The position numbers and the translations under genes were made by a program. Shown piece by piece: positions 15,215 through 22,354 of a stretch of 26,015 nt of DNA (its first letter is position 1; every line of letters starts with the position of its first letter). The notes beneath the pieces were generated by a model. The model searched no databases and was not told the origin of the DNA. It saw only the letters and a program-made list of their open reading frames with translations. This DNA comes from a bacterium (GTDB taxonomy: Bacteria > Cyanobacteriota > Vampirovibrionia > Gastranaerophilales > UBA9971): contig JBAWVS010000038.1 of NCBI GenBank assembly GCA_037147175.1, positions 1 through 26,015 of the forward strand. Reading direction: 5' to 3'.

Positions 15215-15654
15215 TGTACTGCCTCATTGAAGATATTCAAAAACAAGTTTCGCAAGATACTTTAATTCAGCTGACTGATGATAATCAGACCGGTGAAATT
15301 GATTCGGTCATTGTTGAAGAAGCAATTCTTTATTCTGAATCTTTAATAAACGGATATCTTCGAGGCAGATACACCTTGCCTTTAGCAATTAATGCAAATC
15401 CACCGGATATTCTAAAAATTCTTGCAGTGGATTTAAGCATTTACAGGCTTTATTCAAGAAGGTTTCAAACTGATACTCCCGATTCAATAAGCGAGAAGTA
15501 CAAAAATTCCATAAAAATATTAGAGCAAATACAAAGGGGGATTATTTCTCTCGGCTTAGAAACCGCAGGAGCCGCCCCCGAGCTTGGCGAATACAGAGCA
15601 AACAAGTCTTTTCAAGACAGAACCTTCTCAAAGCAGGTTTTAAATGAATATTAA
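15214..15654 (+). CDS. Phage head-tail connector protein (Mu gp36 / DUF1320)
   Basis: The 146-residue product fits the DUF1320 family (Mu gp36): 'YCLIEDIQKQVSQDTLIQLTDD', then 'VIVEEAILYSESLINGYLRGRYTLPL' and 'LKILAVDLSIYRLYSRRF', a helical bundle typical of head-completion proteins that bind below the portal. The start is GTG, overlapping the previous stop by one base, with AAGGGG nearby. The C-terminus ends 'YRANKSFQDRTFSKQVLNEY', as in family members. Position after the capsid module and before the gp37 homologue matches Mu. Confidence 0.85.
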   Translation: MYCLIEDIQKQVSQDTLIQLTDDNQTGEIDSVIVEEAILYSESLINGYLRGRYTLPLAINANPPDILKILAVDLSIYRLYSRRFQTDTPDSISEKYKNSIKILEQIQRGIISLGLETAGAAPELGEYRANKSFQDRTFSKQVLNEY

Positions 15655-15698
15655 GCGCCAAAGGCACATTTTAATGTTATCGATTTAAGCGAGTGTGC

Positions 15699-16118
15699 AT
15701 GATGAATATACAGCTAATTGAAAACTCAATAACAGAAAGATTAAAAGATAAATTTCCGGAACTTCACGTACAGGGATTTCCCGATAAACCTGCCGAGTTC
15801 AGGCTTCTTCACCCTAAAGGCGCAATTCTTGTTCATTATCAGGGCGGTAATTATTCTGAATCAAAGAGCCTAGGCTGTCTTTATCAGGATAAAAAGCTCG
15901 AGTTCAGTATATCAGTTGTAATGAAACACCTTAGAACCCACGAGGGAGCTTACGAATATCTCGATAAAGTCAGAGAAACCCTGACAGGCTATAAACCTGA
16001 AAATTGCTCAAAAATGATTCCGATAAAAGAAGAATTTCTCACTGAAGATAACGGAATTTGGCAGTATTCAATAAATTTTGCCACAACCACACCGGTTATA
16101 GAAAATATAGAGGAATGA
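15699..16118 (+). CDS. Phage tail-completion/neck protein (Mu gp37 / DUF1834)
   Basis: The product of about 139 residues resembles the DUF1834 (Mu gp37) family: N-terminal 'IENSITERLKDKFPELHVQGFPDKP', a central 'ILVHYQGGNYSES', and 'FSISVVMKHLRTHEGAYEYLDKVRETLTGY' followed by a beta-rich end. Proteins at this position join the tail to the head or cap the tail end. There is no strong ribosome site: a GTG at 15693 and ATGs at 15699 and 15702 are all possible, and I chose the first ATG. The gene lies 44 bases after the gp36 homologue. No oddities in length. Confidence 0.7.
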   Translation: MMNIQLIENSITERLKDKFPELHVQGFPDKPAEFRLLHPKGAILVHYQGGNYSESKSLGCLYQDKKLEFSISVVMKHLRTHEGAYEYLDKVRETLTGYKPENCSKMIPIKEEFLTEDNGIWQYSINFATTTPVIENIEE

Positions 16119-16152
16119 GCGATTGCGCTTCTAAGAAACGAGGATTAAAATT

Positions 16153-17379
16153 ATGCCTGCAAATTTCCTGCACGGAGTTGAAACAATAGAAATAACAAAA
16201 GGCTCACGCCCTATAAGAACTGTAAAAACAGCAGTAATAGGTCTTATAGGAACTGCGCCGATTAATACGGTTGATGCCGAGTTTAAAACAATAAATAAGC
16301 CTGTTTTAATAACAAGCGAAAAAGATGCAGCAATGTATTTCGGACAAGTAACAAGCGGATTTACAATACCGGCTGCCTTAAATGCAATATTCGATCAAGG
16401 CGCGGGAATTGCAATTGTCATAAACGTTTTTGATCCTGCTGTTCATCTAAATATTGCTGAAGTCGAGCTTTCAGATATCATCGGAGGAGTCGATGCTCAG
16501 GGAAAAAGAACAGGGCTGCAAGCTTTTAAAGATTCATATTCATTATTTGGCTTTTATCCAAAAACTCTCATAGTACCTAAATATTGCGAAGATGATGCTG
16601 TCGCTGCTGAAATTAATACAGTTGCCGGTAATATCAGAGCAATCGGTTTAATTGACGCTCCTGTCGGAACTTCGCCTCAACAGGCAATAACCGGCAGAGG
16701 TCCGTTAGGAACAATAAATTATAACTTCAGCTCAGACAGGCTTGTTCTTTGCTATCCGCAGTTAAAAGTCTATGACACAGCAACTGATGCAGAAAAACTC
16801 GAACCTTACTCTCAAAGACTGGCAGGCGTTATTGCTGCCAAGGATATAGAAAAAGGCTATCATTGGTCACCCAGCAATACAGAAATCAAAGGAATCATCG
16901 GAGTCGAAAGAAACCTGACTTCAATGATTAATGACCCGAACAGCGAAGTCAATCTCTTGAATGAAGCCGGAATAATGACTGTGTTTAATTCTTTCGGCAC
17001 AGGATTCAGAACATGGGGAAACAGAAGTTCTGCCTATCCGGCTTCAACTCATCCTACAAACTTTATCAATATAAGAAGAACAGCTGATATTCTTCACGAA
17101 AGCGTTGAATACTCTATGCTTCAGTTTATTGATTACCCGATAGACAACGGTCTTATCGATTCAATCTGCGAATCGGTAAACGCTTTTATTCGAACGCTGA
17201 TCGGCAGAGGTGCTTTGATTGACGGCAAGTGCAAGTTTAATTCCGTAAAAAATACTCCGGAAGAAATAGCGAACGGACATCTTCTTTTCGATATTGAATT
17301 TATGCCGCCGACTCCTGCTGAAAGAATAACCTTCGAAAGCTTTATTAACATAGATTTATTGAGGAACCTTGGACAATGA
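16153..17379 (+). CDS. FI: Contractile tail sheath protein
   Basis: The 408-residue product is a tail sheath protein: N-terminal 'FLHGVETIEITKGSRPIRTVKTAVIGLIGTAPI' (5-37), a variable middle, and the conserved C-terminal core with 'NEAGIMTVFNSFGTGFRTWGNRS', 'NIRRTADILHESVEYSMLQFID' and 'LIDGKCKF'. Length is close to P2 FI. It proves a contractile (myovirus) tail; the sheath contracts to drive the tube through the host envelope. The ATG has GAGG at suitable distance. The stop overlaps the next small gene (ATGA), and the tube gene follows that, so sheath and tube are coexpressed. Confidence 0.95.
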   Translation: MPANFLHGVETIEITKGSRPIRTVKTAVIGLIGTAPINTVDAEFKTINKPVLITSEKDAAMYFGQVTSGFTIPAALNAIFDQGAGIAIVINVFDPAVHLNIAEVELSDIIGGVDAQGKRTGLQAFKDSYSLFGFYPKTLIVPKYCEDDAVAAEINTVAGNIRAIGLIDAPVGTSPQQAITGRGPLGTINYNFSSDRLVLCYPQLKVYDTATDAEKLEPYSQRLAGVIAAKDIEKGYHWSPSNTEIKGIIGVERNLTSMINDPNSEVNLLNEAGIMTVFNSFGTGFRTWGNRSSAYPASTHPTNFINIRRTADILHESVEYSMLQFIDYPIDNGLIDSICESVNAFIRTLIGRGALIDGKCKFNSVKNTPEEIANGHLLFDIEFMPPTPAERITFESFINIDLLRNLGQ

Positions 17380-17573
17380 GAGCAGCAGTAAATAAAGCCG
17401 GCAAAATAGATATTTTTGCAGACAAACAAGACATCTGTTTTGACTGCGAGATTAAATCAGATTGTCCTTTAATAGAAGCCTTAAGGGCAGAAATAGTAAT
17501 TCTTCGTTATGAAGACGTTGATATAAGCCGTTGCGGATTATTCAGAAAGAGGTTAAGCAATGTCAAAAATTAA
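17376..17573 (+). CDS. Small cysteine-containing phage protein, unknown function
   Basis: A 65-residue product is encoded between the sheath and tube genes, overlapping both (ATGA with the sheath stop; 14 bases with the tube start). It has four cysteines at 21, 24, 30 and 53 (CxxC-x5-C-x22-C), a spacing that could bind a metal, and a short helix between the third and fourth. I recognise no family. P2 has no gene between FI and FII, so this is an addition to the tail cassette. The double overlap suggests genuine translation; function is unknown. Confidence 0.6.
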   Translation: MRAAVNKAGKIDIFADKQDICFDCEIKSDCPLIEALRAEIVILRYEDVDISRCGLFRKRLSNVKN

Positions 17574-18081
17574 GATAAACAGGCTGACAAACGCCAATAT
17601 TTATATGGATGGCAACAATCTGCTCGGGAGAGCAGAAGAAATTCAACTGCCGCAGATAAAGCATAAAATGGCAGACCATAAAGCACTAGGTATGGTTGGA
17701 AGCGCAGAGTTTTTTGCAGGAATAGACAAACTTGAGAGCAAAATCAAATGGAATTCTCTTTACACGGAAGTTCTTAAAAAAGCCGCCAATCCTTTTAAAT
17801 CTGTTCAAATTCAAGCCCGAGCCAGTCTTGAAACCTACAACAGTATGGGCAAATTAGCAGAAGTTCCTGCAGTTGCATATTTATCCGGCACTTTTAAAGA
17901 GTTTCCTCTGGGGAATTTTAAGCCGCAGGAAAATGCCGAGTATGAAACGACTATGAGCATTAATTACGCAAAACTTGTAGTTGACGGCGAAGAAATATTC
18001 GAAATAGATGTTCTTGAAAATATCTATAAAGTCGGCGGAATCGATATTCTTGAAACTTACAGAAATAACATAGGAGCTTAA
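17560..18081 (+). CDS. FII: Major tail tube protein (P2 FII-like)
   Basis: The 173-residue product matches the P2 FII tube family: 'NANIYMDGNNLLGRAEEIQLPQIKHKMADHKALGMVGSAEFFAGIDKLESKIKW' in the N-terminal half and 'KPQENAEYETTMSINYAKLVVDGEEIFEIDVLENIYKVGGIDILETYRNNIG' at the end. Hexamers stack to form the inner tube through which DNA passes. Length is that of P2 FII (172). It follows the sheath as expected. The chaperone and tape-measure genes that usually come next are separated from it by about 620 bases carrying two minus-strand genes. Confidence 0.93.
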   Translation: MSKIKINRLTNANIYMDGNNLLGRAEEIQLPQIKHKMADHKALGMVGSAEFFAGIDKLESKIKWNSLYTEVLKKAANPFKSVQIQARASLETYNSMGKLAEVPAVAYLSGTFKEFPLGNFKPQENAEYETTMSINYAKLVVDGEEIFEIDVLENIYKVGGIDILETYRNNIGA

Positions 18082-18105
18082 ACGCGAAGCTGATAACTCC
18101 TTCTC

Positions 18106-18294
18106 TCAAATCTTATTCTCCATATACTCCCAATATTCAGCAATAAAATCGAGAATTAAAGAATATTCCATATTCTGAGGCATAGTCCTTACGAAGATAA
18201 TAACTTTATTCATAAAAGCCTTGTCTTCGTATAGTTTTTCTCTTGAATGAGCTTTTTTAACTAAATCAAGGAGTTCTTCAGTATTTTCAAACAT
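18106..18294 (-). CDS. Small unknown protein of the inserted cassette
   Basis: A 62-residue product with an acidic, helical N-terminus ('ENTEELLDLVKKAHSREKLYEDKAFMNKV') and 'FVRTMPQNMEYSLILDFIAEYWEYME' at the end. I recognise no family. It lies downstream of the antidote-like gene on the same strand, 93 bases away, and ends 24 bases from the tail tube stop (convergent). The ATG at 18294 lacks a good ribosome site; a TTG at 18336 would add a hydrophobic N-terminus but also has none. It may be cotranscribed with the antidote-like gene. It does not look like the RelE/HigB toxins that usually accompany such antidotes, which normally lie upstream. Confidence 0.5.
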   Translation of the reverse strand: MFENTEELLDLVKKAHSREKLYEDKAFMNKVIIFVRTMPQNMEYSLILDFIAEYWEYMENKI

Positions 18295-18387
18295 ATTCAC
18301 AGCAATGATAATAGCAAAAAAGATGAAGGAGTCCAATATGAAAAATTAAATTTGCAAAGCGAAAAGACCGCAATATTGAGCTTTTAG

Positions 18388-18633
18388 CTAAGACAGAGGT
18401 TCAATAGTCAATTTACAGCCCATTGCGCTTAATATGGCTATTGCATCATCAAAATAGAAGTCGGTGTTATTTTCCAAAATATCTCGCAACTGCTCTTTAC
18501 TCATTCCTGTCTTTTTAAGTACCGCTGCAAACTTGCCTTGTTTATCGATAATCGCTTTTAAAGATGCTAAAAACTGTCCCATATCATCATTCTCAGTACT
18601 AGTCTTCAATGCTTTATTTAAATCTTTAATCAT
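18388..18633 (-). CDS. HigA/HI1420-type antidote-like DNA-binding protein
   Basis: The 81-residue product resembles the 'addiction module antidote' family of small prophage Xre-type regulators: 'GQFLASLKAIIDKQGKFAAVLKKTGMSKEQLRDILENNTDFYFDDAIAILSAMGCKLTIEP'. The helix-turn-helix lies at about residues 36-58, and the C-terminal 'LSAMGCKLTIEP' is characteristic. In the family such proteins repress their own promoter and usually neutralise a RelE-like toxin encoded just upstream. Here the 70 bases upstream hold only a promoter-like region and the start of the tail chaperone, so the toxin is missing. The ATG has AGGG at good spacing. It is transcribed against the tail operon, as expected of an independently regulated extra gene (moron). 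Confidence 0.75.
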   Translation of the reverse strand: MIKDLNKALKTSTENDDMGQFLASLKAIIDKQGKFAAVLKKTGMSKEQLRDILENNTDFYFDDAIAILSAMGCKLTIEPLS

Positions 18634-18654
18634 AAAAATCCCTATTCTTAATTA

Positions 18655-18684
18655 ATTACGTTTAAGTTTAATACTTAATTTCAA
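18655..18684 (-). promoter_or_regulatory. Candidate autoregulated promoter of the antidote-like gene
   Basis: On the minus strand TTGAAA (18684-18679) and CGTAAT (18660-18655) are 18 bases apart. The spacer holds an exact inverted repeat, TTAAGT-TTAAT-ACTTAA (18662-18678, plus-strand reading), placed where a bound repressor would block the promoter. This fits autoregulation by the antidote-like protein. The -10 match is weak. Confidence 0.4.
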
Positions 18685-18703
18685 AAAACAACAGGAGAAA
18701 AAA

Positions 18704-18994
18704 ATGAGAGAAACAACTTTACCAAGCGGAAAAACAGCAGTATTCAAACACGGCAAAGGCAGAGACCTTTTAAATGCCCAAAGGAAAGCAAAAAGCAGCG
18801 ATGAAGTTGTTTTTGCTCTTATCGCCGAAATTGCGGAAATAGACGGCGAAGCTTTAATTTATGAAGATTTGTTGGAAATGGATCTTGAAGATGTTCTTGC
18901 TCTTCAGGCTGATATTTCGGGGAAGCCTCAGTCATTACCGCAGAATGTATCATCCACCTTGCCAAAACCACAGGCTGGAGCTACAGCGAAATAA
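18704..18994 (+). CDS. E: Tail assembly chaperone, short form (P2 E / Mu gp41-like)
   Basis: The 96-residue product ('TLPSGKTAVFKHGKGRDLLNAQRKA' and 'ALIAEIAEIDGEALIYEDLLEMDLEDVLALQADISG') belongs to the small tail chaperone group encoded before the tape measure in contractile-tailed phages. Such proteins coat the tape-measure protein while the tail is built and are absent from the finished virion. The ATG follows CAGGAG. A second frame, one base back, continues with a P2 E'-like domain, so a longer fusion can be made by -1 frameshifting at 18919-18925. The 23 or so residues after that point in this frame look unstructured, as expected of the default product. Confidence 0.8.
   Translation: MRETTLPSGKTAVFKHGKGRDLLNAQRKAKSSDEVVFALIAEIAEIDGEALIYEDLLEMDLEDVLALQADISGKPQSLPQNVSSTLPKPQAGATAK
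18919..18925 (+). promoter_or_regulatory. Probable -1 ribosomal frameshift site (GGGGAAG)
   Basis: In the E frame the codons are GGG (18920-18922) and AAG. Moving back one base lets the glycine tRNA re-pair perfectly on GGG at 18919-18921. The new frame is closed by TGA just upstream (18910-18912) and open to 19086. It resembles lambda's GGGAAAG, though the AAG tRNA would re-pair poorly on GAA. An AAAA run at 18964-18967 is an alternative, but slipping there would lose part of the E' domain. Confidence 0.6.
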
Positions 18995-19086
18995 AAGAGA
19001 TGGACCTTCCGGAACTCGAGTTCTGGATAAAAGAAGCAATTAAGTACAGGCAAACCGATTCTGAGGAACTTGAAGAACAATGTTAG
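18922..19086 (+). CDS. E': Frameshift extension of the tail chaperone (P2 E'-like)
   Basis: This frame has no start codon with a ribosome site and is entered by the -1 shift from E. It adds 54 residues: 'AECIIHLAKTTGWSYSEIKEMDLPELEFWIKEA' aligns by eye with the P2 GpE family pattern (an aromatic or hydrophobic helix, W, P/S-S-E, M-x-L-x-E-L, W, x2-E-A). The fusion would be about 127 residues: 73 from E and 54 from here. In lambda and P2 the long form binds the tape measure while the short form is made in excess. The stop overlaps the tape-measure ATG (19080) by seven bases. Confidence 0.75.
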   Translation, partial: EASVITAECIIHLAKTTGWSYSEIKEMDLPELEFWIKEAIKYRQTDSEELEEQC

Positions 19087-21614
19087 ACACAATGATGAAA
19101 GTATCTTTAACCCTTATCGCCTTTGACAAAATGTCACGGGTTATTAAAGATGCCGTTAGTCAGTCTAATGAAGAGTTTGACAAACTTCAAAGAAAAATAA
19201 GACAAGTATCTGAAACTACAAAAGAAATCGGACAAGGGCTTATTTCTGCCGGTGCCGGTATGACAGCAGCAGGAGTCGGATTAGGGCTTGCAATGCAAAA
19301 ACCGATAAAAGCATTTACCGATCTCGAAGATGCTCAAACAAGAATGAAAGTTGCCTTTATGACAAGCTCGGGAGTCGATTCATACTTTGGCAAAATAAAT
19401 AAACAGACTCAAATACTCGGAATGAAACTGCCCGGAACAACAAGAGACTTTACCATTATGGCAGCAAGATTAAAGGAGCTCGGTATTGCAGGTAAAACTA
19501 TTTCAAACGGAGGACTTGAAGGTTCAGCATATTTAAGAGTATTGCTTGGCGATGTTTCTCCTGAAGGAGTCGCTGATATTACGGCAACTTTTTCAAAAAG
19601 TCTTGGCATTGCCGAAAAAGATTTTGTGAAATTTATAGATATGATTCAAAGGGCTAAATTCGGATTCGGGCTTGATCCTGAGCAGTTTGCCTACACCTTA
19701 AAATATGCAGGTCCCATTTTTAAGCAACTCGGTATCTCCGGCTATGAGCAGAGCAAGTCCGTTCTTGCTCTCTCGGGAGCCTTAGCTCAAGCAGGCATTA
19801 GAGGAGAACAATTAGGAACTTCCTTGAGAGGAATTATGCTCGATATTCCGGGGCTTGACGACAAATTAGAAACTAAAAAAATGAAAAATATTAATGACCA
19901 GCTTAAAGCCACAGGTATTTATCTTCAATTTTTCAAAAACGGCAAATTTCTCGGCATCGAAAATATGATTAAACAAATTGAACAGCTTAATAAATTAAAT
20001 CAGCAGGATAAACTAAATGTCATTAAAAAGCTGTTTGGAGCTGAAGGAGCCACTGCAATATCAGAAATGGCAACCCAAGGATTAAAAGGATATAACAAGG
20101 CTCAGCAAACTCTTGCCAAACAGGCTGATTTGCAAACACGATTAAATCTCGTTATGGGAACCTTTAAAAACCTGTGGGAAGCTGCAACGGGTACTCTTGA
20201 AAATACTTTTGCGAAATTCGGCGGTACAATCTCATCAGAATTAAAAAACTTTGCTGTTTTCTTTAATAATATGTCAGATAATATCGGCAAATTTGTTGAA
20301 AAACATCCGCTGTTATCTAAAAACATAGCTTTAACCACCCTGACTTTAAGCGCCGGTTTAATAGTTTTTGGTACTTTAAGCCTTGCAATAGGCACAACTT
20401 GTCTGATGGTTTCAAATCTGACTTCCGGTTATGGAAAATTTTTAAATTATGCAAGAGATTTAACCCCTGTCTTAAGAGCAAATGCAATGCAGTTATTAAA
20501 ATTCCTTGGATTAAATACAACTTTTCACAATCGTCAAATCACCGCAAATGTCACAAGAGCAGGCAATCCTCTGGGGATTGATTTATCAAAATTTAATTTT
20601 AAAACAAGCATAATGGCGGATATTAAAAGAATTGACAATAATTTAAGAGAAGGGCTGATAAAAACTTTTAAAGAATTTCCTGCAAATACCTTAAAAGCCA
20701 CAACTTCATTAAAAGAATGGGCAAAGGCTTCAATCAGAGCAATCCCCGGTAATTTTACTAACGGATTAAAAGCAATTAAATCGGGCTTTTTAGATTTGCC
20801 TTCAAAAATACGAGTAGCAATAGTAGCCTTCAGAGCTTTTTCGCTTACCCTTTTAACCTCTCCTATCGGCTGGATTGCTCTTGCAATCGGCACTGCTGCA
20901 TTCCTTGTATATAAATATTGGAAGCCGATTACAGGATTTTTTAGAGGCGTTTTTAAAGGATTAAAAGAAGGACTCGCTCCTTTACAGCCAGCGTTTAATT
21001 CGCTTGCCAAAGCCTTATCGCCTATATTAGTTCCTCTAAAAGCTGTTTGGAATTGGTTTAAAAAATTAATTCAGCCTGTTCAGGATACTGGTAATGCTGC
21101 TGAGAAAATGGGAGTCAAGTTTGGCAAGGTTTTAGCTCAAATAATTCTTAAAATTACAGATATAATTAAGAAAATGTTTCAATTAGGAGCAAAAATAGCT
21201 GATTTTCTTTCATTTGGAATACTGTCTAAAACCGCTAATACTCAAAAAGCAATAAGCAAGCACGCACAAATAATCAGGGATCATCTGCCTCACTCCCCTG
21301 CCAAAATGGGACCGCTTAAAGATTTGCATAAAACAAAAATTATGGAAACCATAGCCGCAACAATAAAACCGGCACCGCTATTTACTGCAATGAATAAAGC
21401 ACTGAGCTTTAAAGCAAAACCAATCACTATGGGGAATTCAAGACAAGCAAGCTCCGGAGCAAATATTTCTATAAATTATAATCCGAATGTTTCAATAAAC
21501 GGCGCAAGCCCACAGGCTAAAGAAGATTTTGCTCAGATGCTGAAACAACATAAAGATGAAATTCTCAAGCTGATAAAAGCAGAAAGCCAAAGAAAAGTGA
21601 GGTTAGCTTATTAA
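19080..21614 (+). CDS. T: Tail tape measure protein
   Basis: The 844-residue product is long and mostly helical. The N-terminal charged coiled-coil (about 1-47) is followed by 'GLISAGAGMTAAGVGLGLAMQKPI' (53-76), a region with 'ALSGALAQAGIRGEQLGTSLRGIM' typical of TP901/P2-type tape measures (about 230-255), and hydrophobic segments near 414-445 and 590-612. Its length sets tail length and it is ejected ahead of the DNA. The C-terminal third is basic ('SRQASSGANISINYNPNVSI' then a helix). No lysozyme or peptidase domain is evident. It starts inside the end of the chaperone extension, and its stop overlaps the gpU-like gene by one base. Confidence 0.9.
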   Translation: MLDTMMKVSLTLIAFDKMSRVIKDAVSQSNEEFDKLQRKIRQVSETTKEIGQGLISAGAGMTAAGVGLGLAMQKPIKAFTDLEDAQTRMKVAFMTSSGVDSYFGKINKQTQILGMKLPGTTRDFTIMAARLKELGIAGKTISNGGLEGSAYLRVLLGDVSPEGVADITATFSKSLGIAEKDFVKFIDMIQRAKFGFGLDPEQFAYTLKYAGPIFKQLGISGYEQSKSVLALSGALAQAGIRGEQLGTSLRGIMLDIPGLDDKLETKKMKNINDQLKATGIYLQFFKNGKFLGIENMIKQIEQLNKLNQQDKLNVIKKLFGAEGATAISEMATQGLKGYNKAQQTLAKQADLQTRLNLVMGTFKNLWEAATGTLENTFAKFGGTISSELKNFAVFFNNMSDNIGKFVEKHPLLSKNIALTTLTLSAGLIVFGTLSLAIGTTCLMVSNLTSGYGKFLNYARDLTPVLRANAMQLLKFLGLNTTFHNRQITANVTRAGNPLGIDLSKFNFKTSIMADIKRIDNNLREGLIKTFKEFPANTLKATTSLKEWAKASIRAIPGNFTNGLKAIKSGFLDLPSKIRVAIVAFRAFSLTLLTSPIGWIALAIGTAAFLVYKYWKPITGFFRGVFKGLKEGLAPLQPAFNSLAKALSPILVPLKAVWNWFKKLIQPVQDTGNAAEKMGVKFGKVLAQIILKITDIIKKMFQLGAKIADFLSFGILSKTANTQKAISKHAQIIRDHLPHSPAKMGPLKDLHKTKIMETIAATIKPAPLFTAMNKALSFKAKPITMGNSRQASSGANISINYNPNVSINGASPQAKEDFAQMLKQHKDEILKLIKAESQRKVRLAY

Positions 21615-22099
21615 TGTTTGCTCAATTAGGAAATATTCAATTTAACCTGATAACGTACTTTAACGGTCTTGATGATGTTCAAAAGCACAACTTTGCCGAG
21701 CATCAGACTATTGAAAGCAAGCCAAAACTGCAATTTATCGGCGATGAACTGGATGAATTAAATATTAAGCTGAATTTTCACTCTTCTTTTTGTGTTCCCG
21801 AAACAGAAATCAAAAAACTTAAAGATACTGCTAAAAAACATCAGGAATTAGCTTTTATCCTCGGTAACGGCAAATATGTTGGCAAATATGTAATTCAAGA
21901 AATATCCTCAACAACGCAGCAATGCGATAAATTTGGCAATCTTTTATCAATAGAAGCAGAAATCAAACTAAAAGAATGGAGCGAAAACAATGTAAAAGTT
22001 AAGAAAAAAGCAAAAAAACAAACTACTAAGATGAAGCCGTCTGTAAAAACGGCAAAGAAAACCGCTAAAACGCCCAAGCAGATAGTCAGACAGCAATGA
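21614..22099 (+). CDS. U: Tail terminator/completion protein (P2 U-like) with Lys-rich tail
   Basis: The 161-residue product matches P2 gpU in its first 125 residues: 'FAQLGNIQFNLITYFNGLDDVQKHNFAEHQTIESKPKLQFIGDELDELNIKLNFH' and 'LAFILGNGKYVGKYVIQEISSTTQQCDKFGNLLSIEAEIKLKEW'. In P2 it acts in tail completion. Residues 126-161 form an extension with 13 lysines, one arginine and no acidic residue, resembling histone H1-like tails and unlike the rest of the operon. The ATG overlaps the tape-measure stop by one base, and the stop overlaps the next ATG (ATGA). Confidence 0.88.
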   Translation: MFAQLGNIQFNLITYFNGLDDVQKHNFAEHQTIESKPKLQFIGDELDELNIKLNFHSSFCVPETEIKKLKDTAKKHQELAFILGNGKYVGKYVIQEISSTTQQCDKFGNLLSIEAEIKLKEWSENNVKVKKKAKKQTTKMKPSVKTAKKTAKTPKQIVRQQ

Positions 22100-22347
22100 C
22101 GAAAAATGAGTTGGCAAGCGGCATTCCTGCTGCCGCAGATTTTTATGAATACATTACAAAAGACGGCGACAGGTGGGACTTGATTGCTTATGAGTTTTAC
22201 TCGGATGCAACTCTTTATGAAGGAATAATCACAGCTAATCCCGAAGTCGCAATAATCCCGATACTCCCATCAGGATTAAAACTTAAAATCCCTGTCATAG
22301 AAGACAATAATCAGATTCAGTTCGAATTACCGCCGTGGAGATTATAG
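22096..22347 (+). CDS. X: Tail protein X (LysM-like)
   Basis: The 83-residue product matches P2 gpX: a single LysM-like fold with 'YITKDGDRWDLIAYEFYSDATLYEGIITANPEVAIIPILPSGLKLKIPVI', the classic 'GDrwdlIA...yG....y..ii.aNP......lp.G..l.iP' pattern. It acts in baseplate/tail-tube assembly; in other contractile systems LysM-like proteins glue the hub to the tube. The N-terminal 15 residues are an extra stretch before the domain. Its start overlaps the U-like gene (ATGA), and the D-like gene starts eight bases downstream. Confidence 0.93.
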   Translation: MTKNELASGIPAAADFYEYITKDGDRWDLIAYEFYSDATLYEGIITANPEVAIIPILPSGLKLKIPVIEDNNQIQFELPPWRL

Positions 22348-22354
22348 AAAACAA

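Noticed and set aside
18358-18389. Inverted repeat AGCgAAAAG / CTTTTaGCT as a terminator in the moron
   Set aside because: Weak, AT-rich and overlapping the stop of the antidote-like gene; no T-run in a useful place.
18106-18633. A complete toxin-antitoxin pair
   Set aside because: The regulator resembles an antidote, but its neighbour does not resemble a RelE/HigB toxin and is on the wrong side for this family; called an orphan antidote plus unknown gene instead.
20534-21010. Minus-strand 158-codon frame opposite the tape measure gene
   Set aside because: Antisense shadow of a helical, low-complexity coding region.
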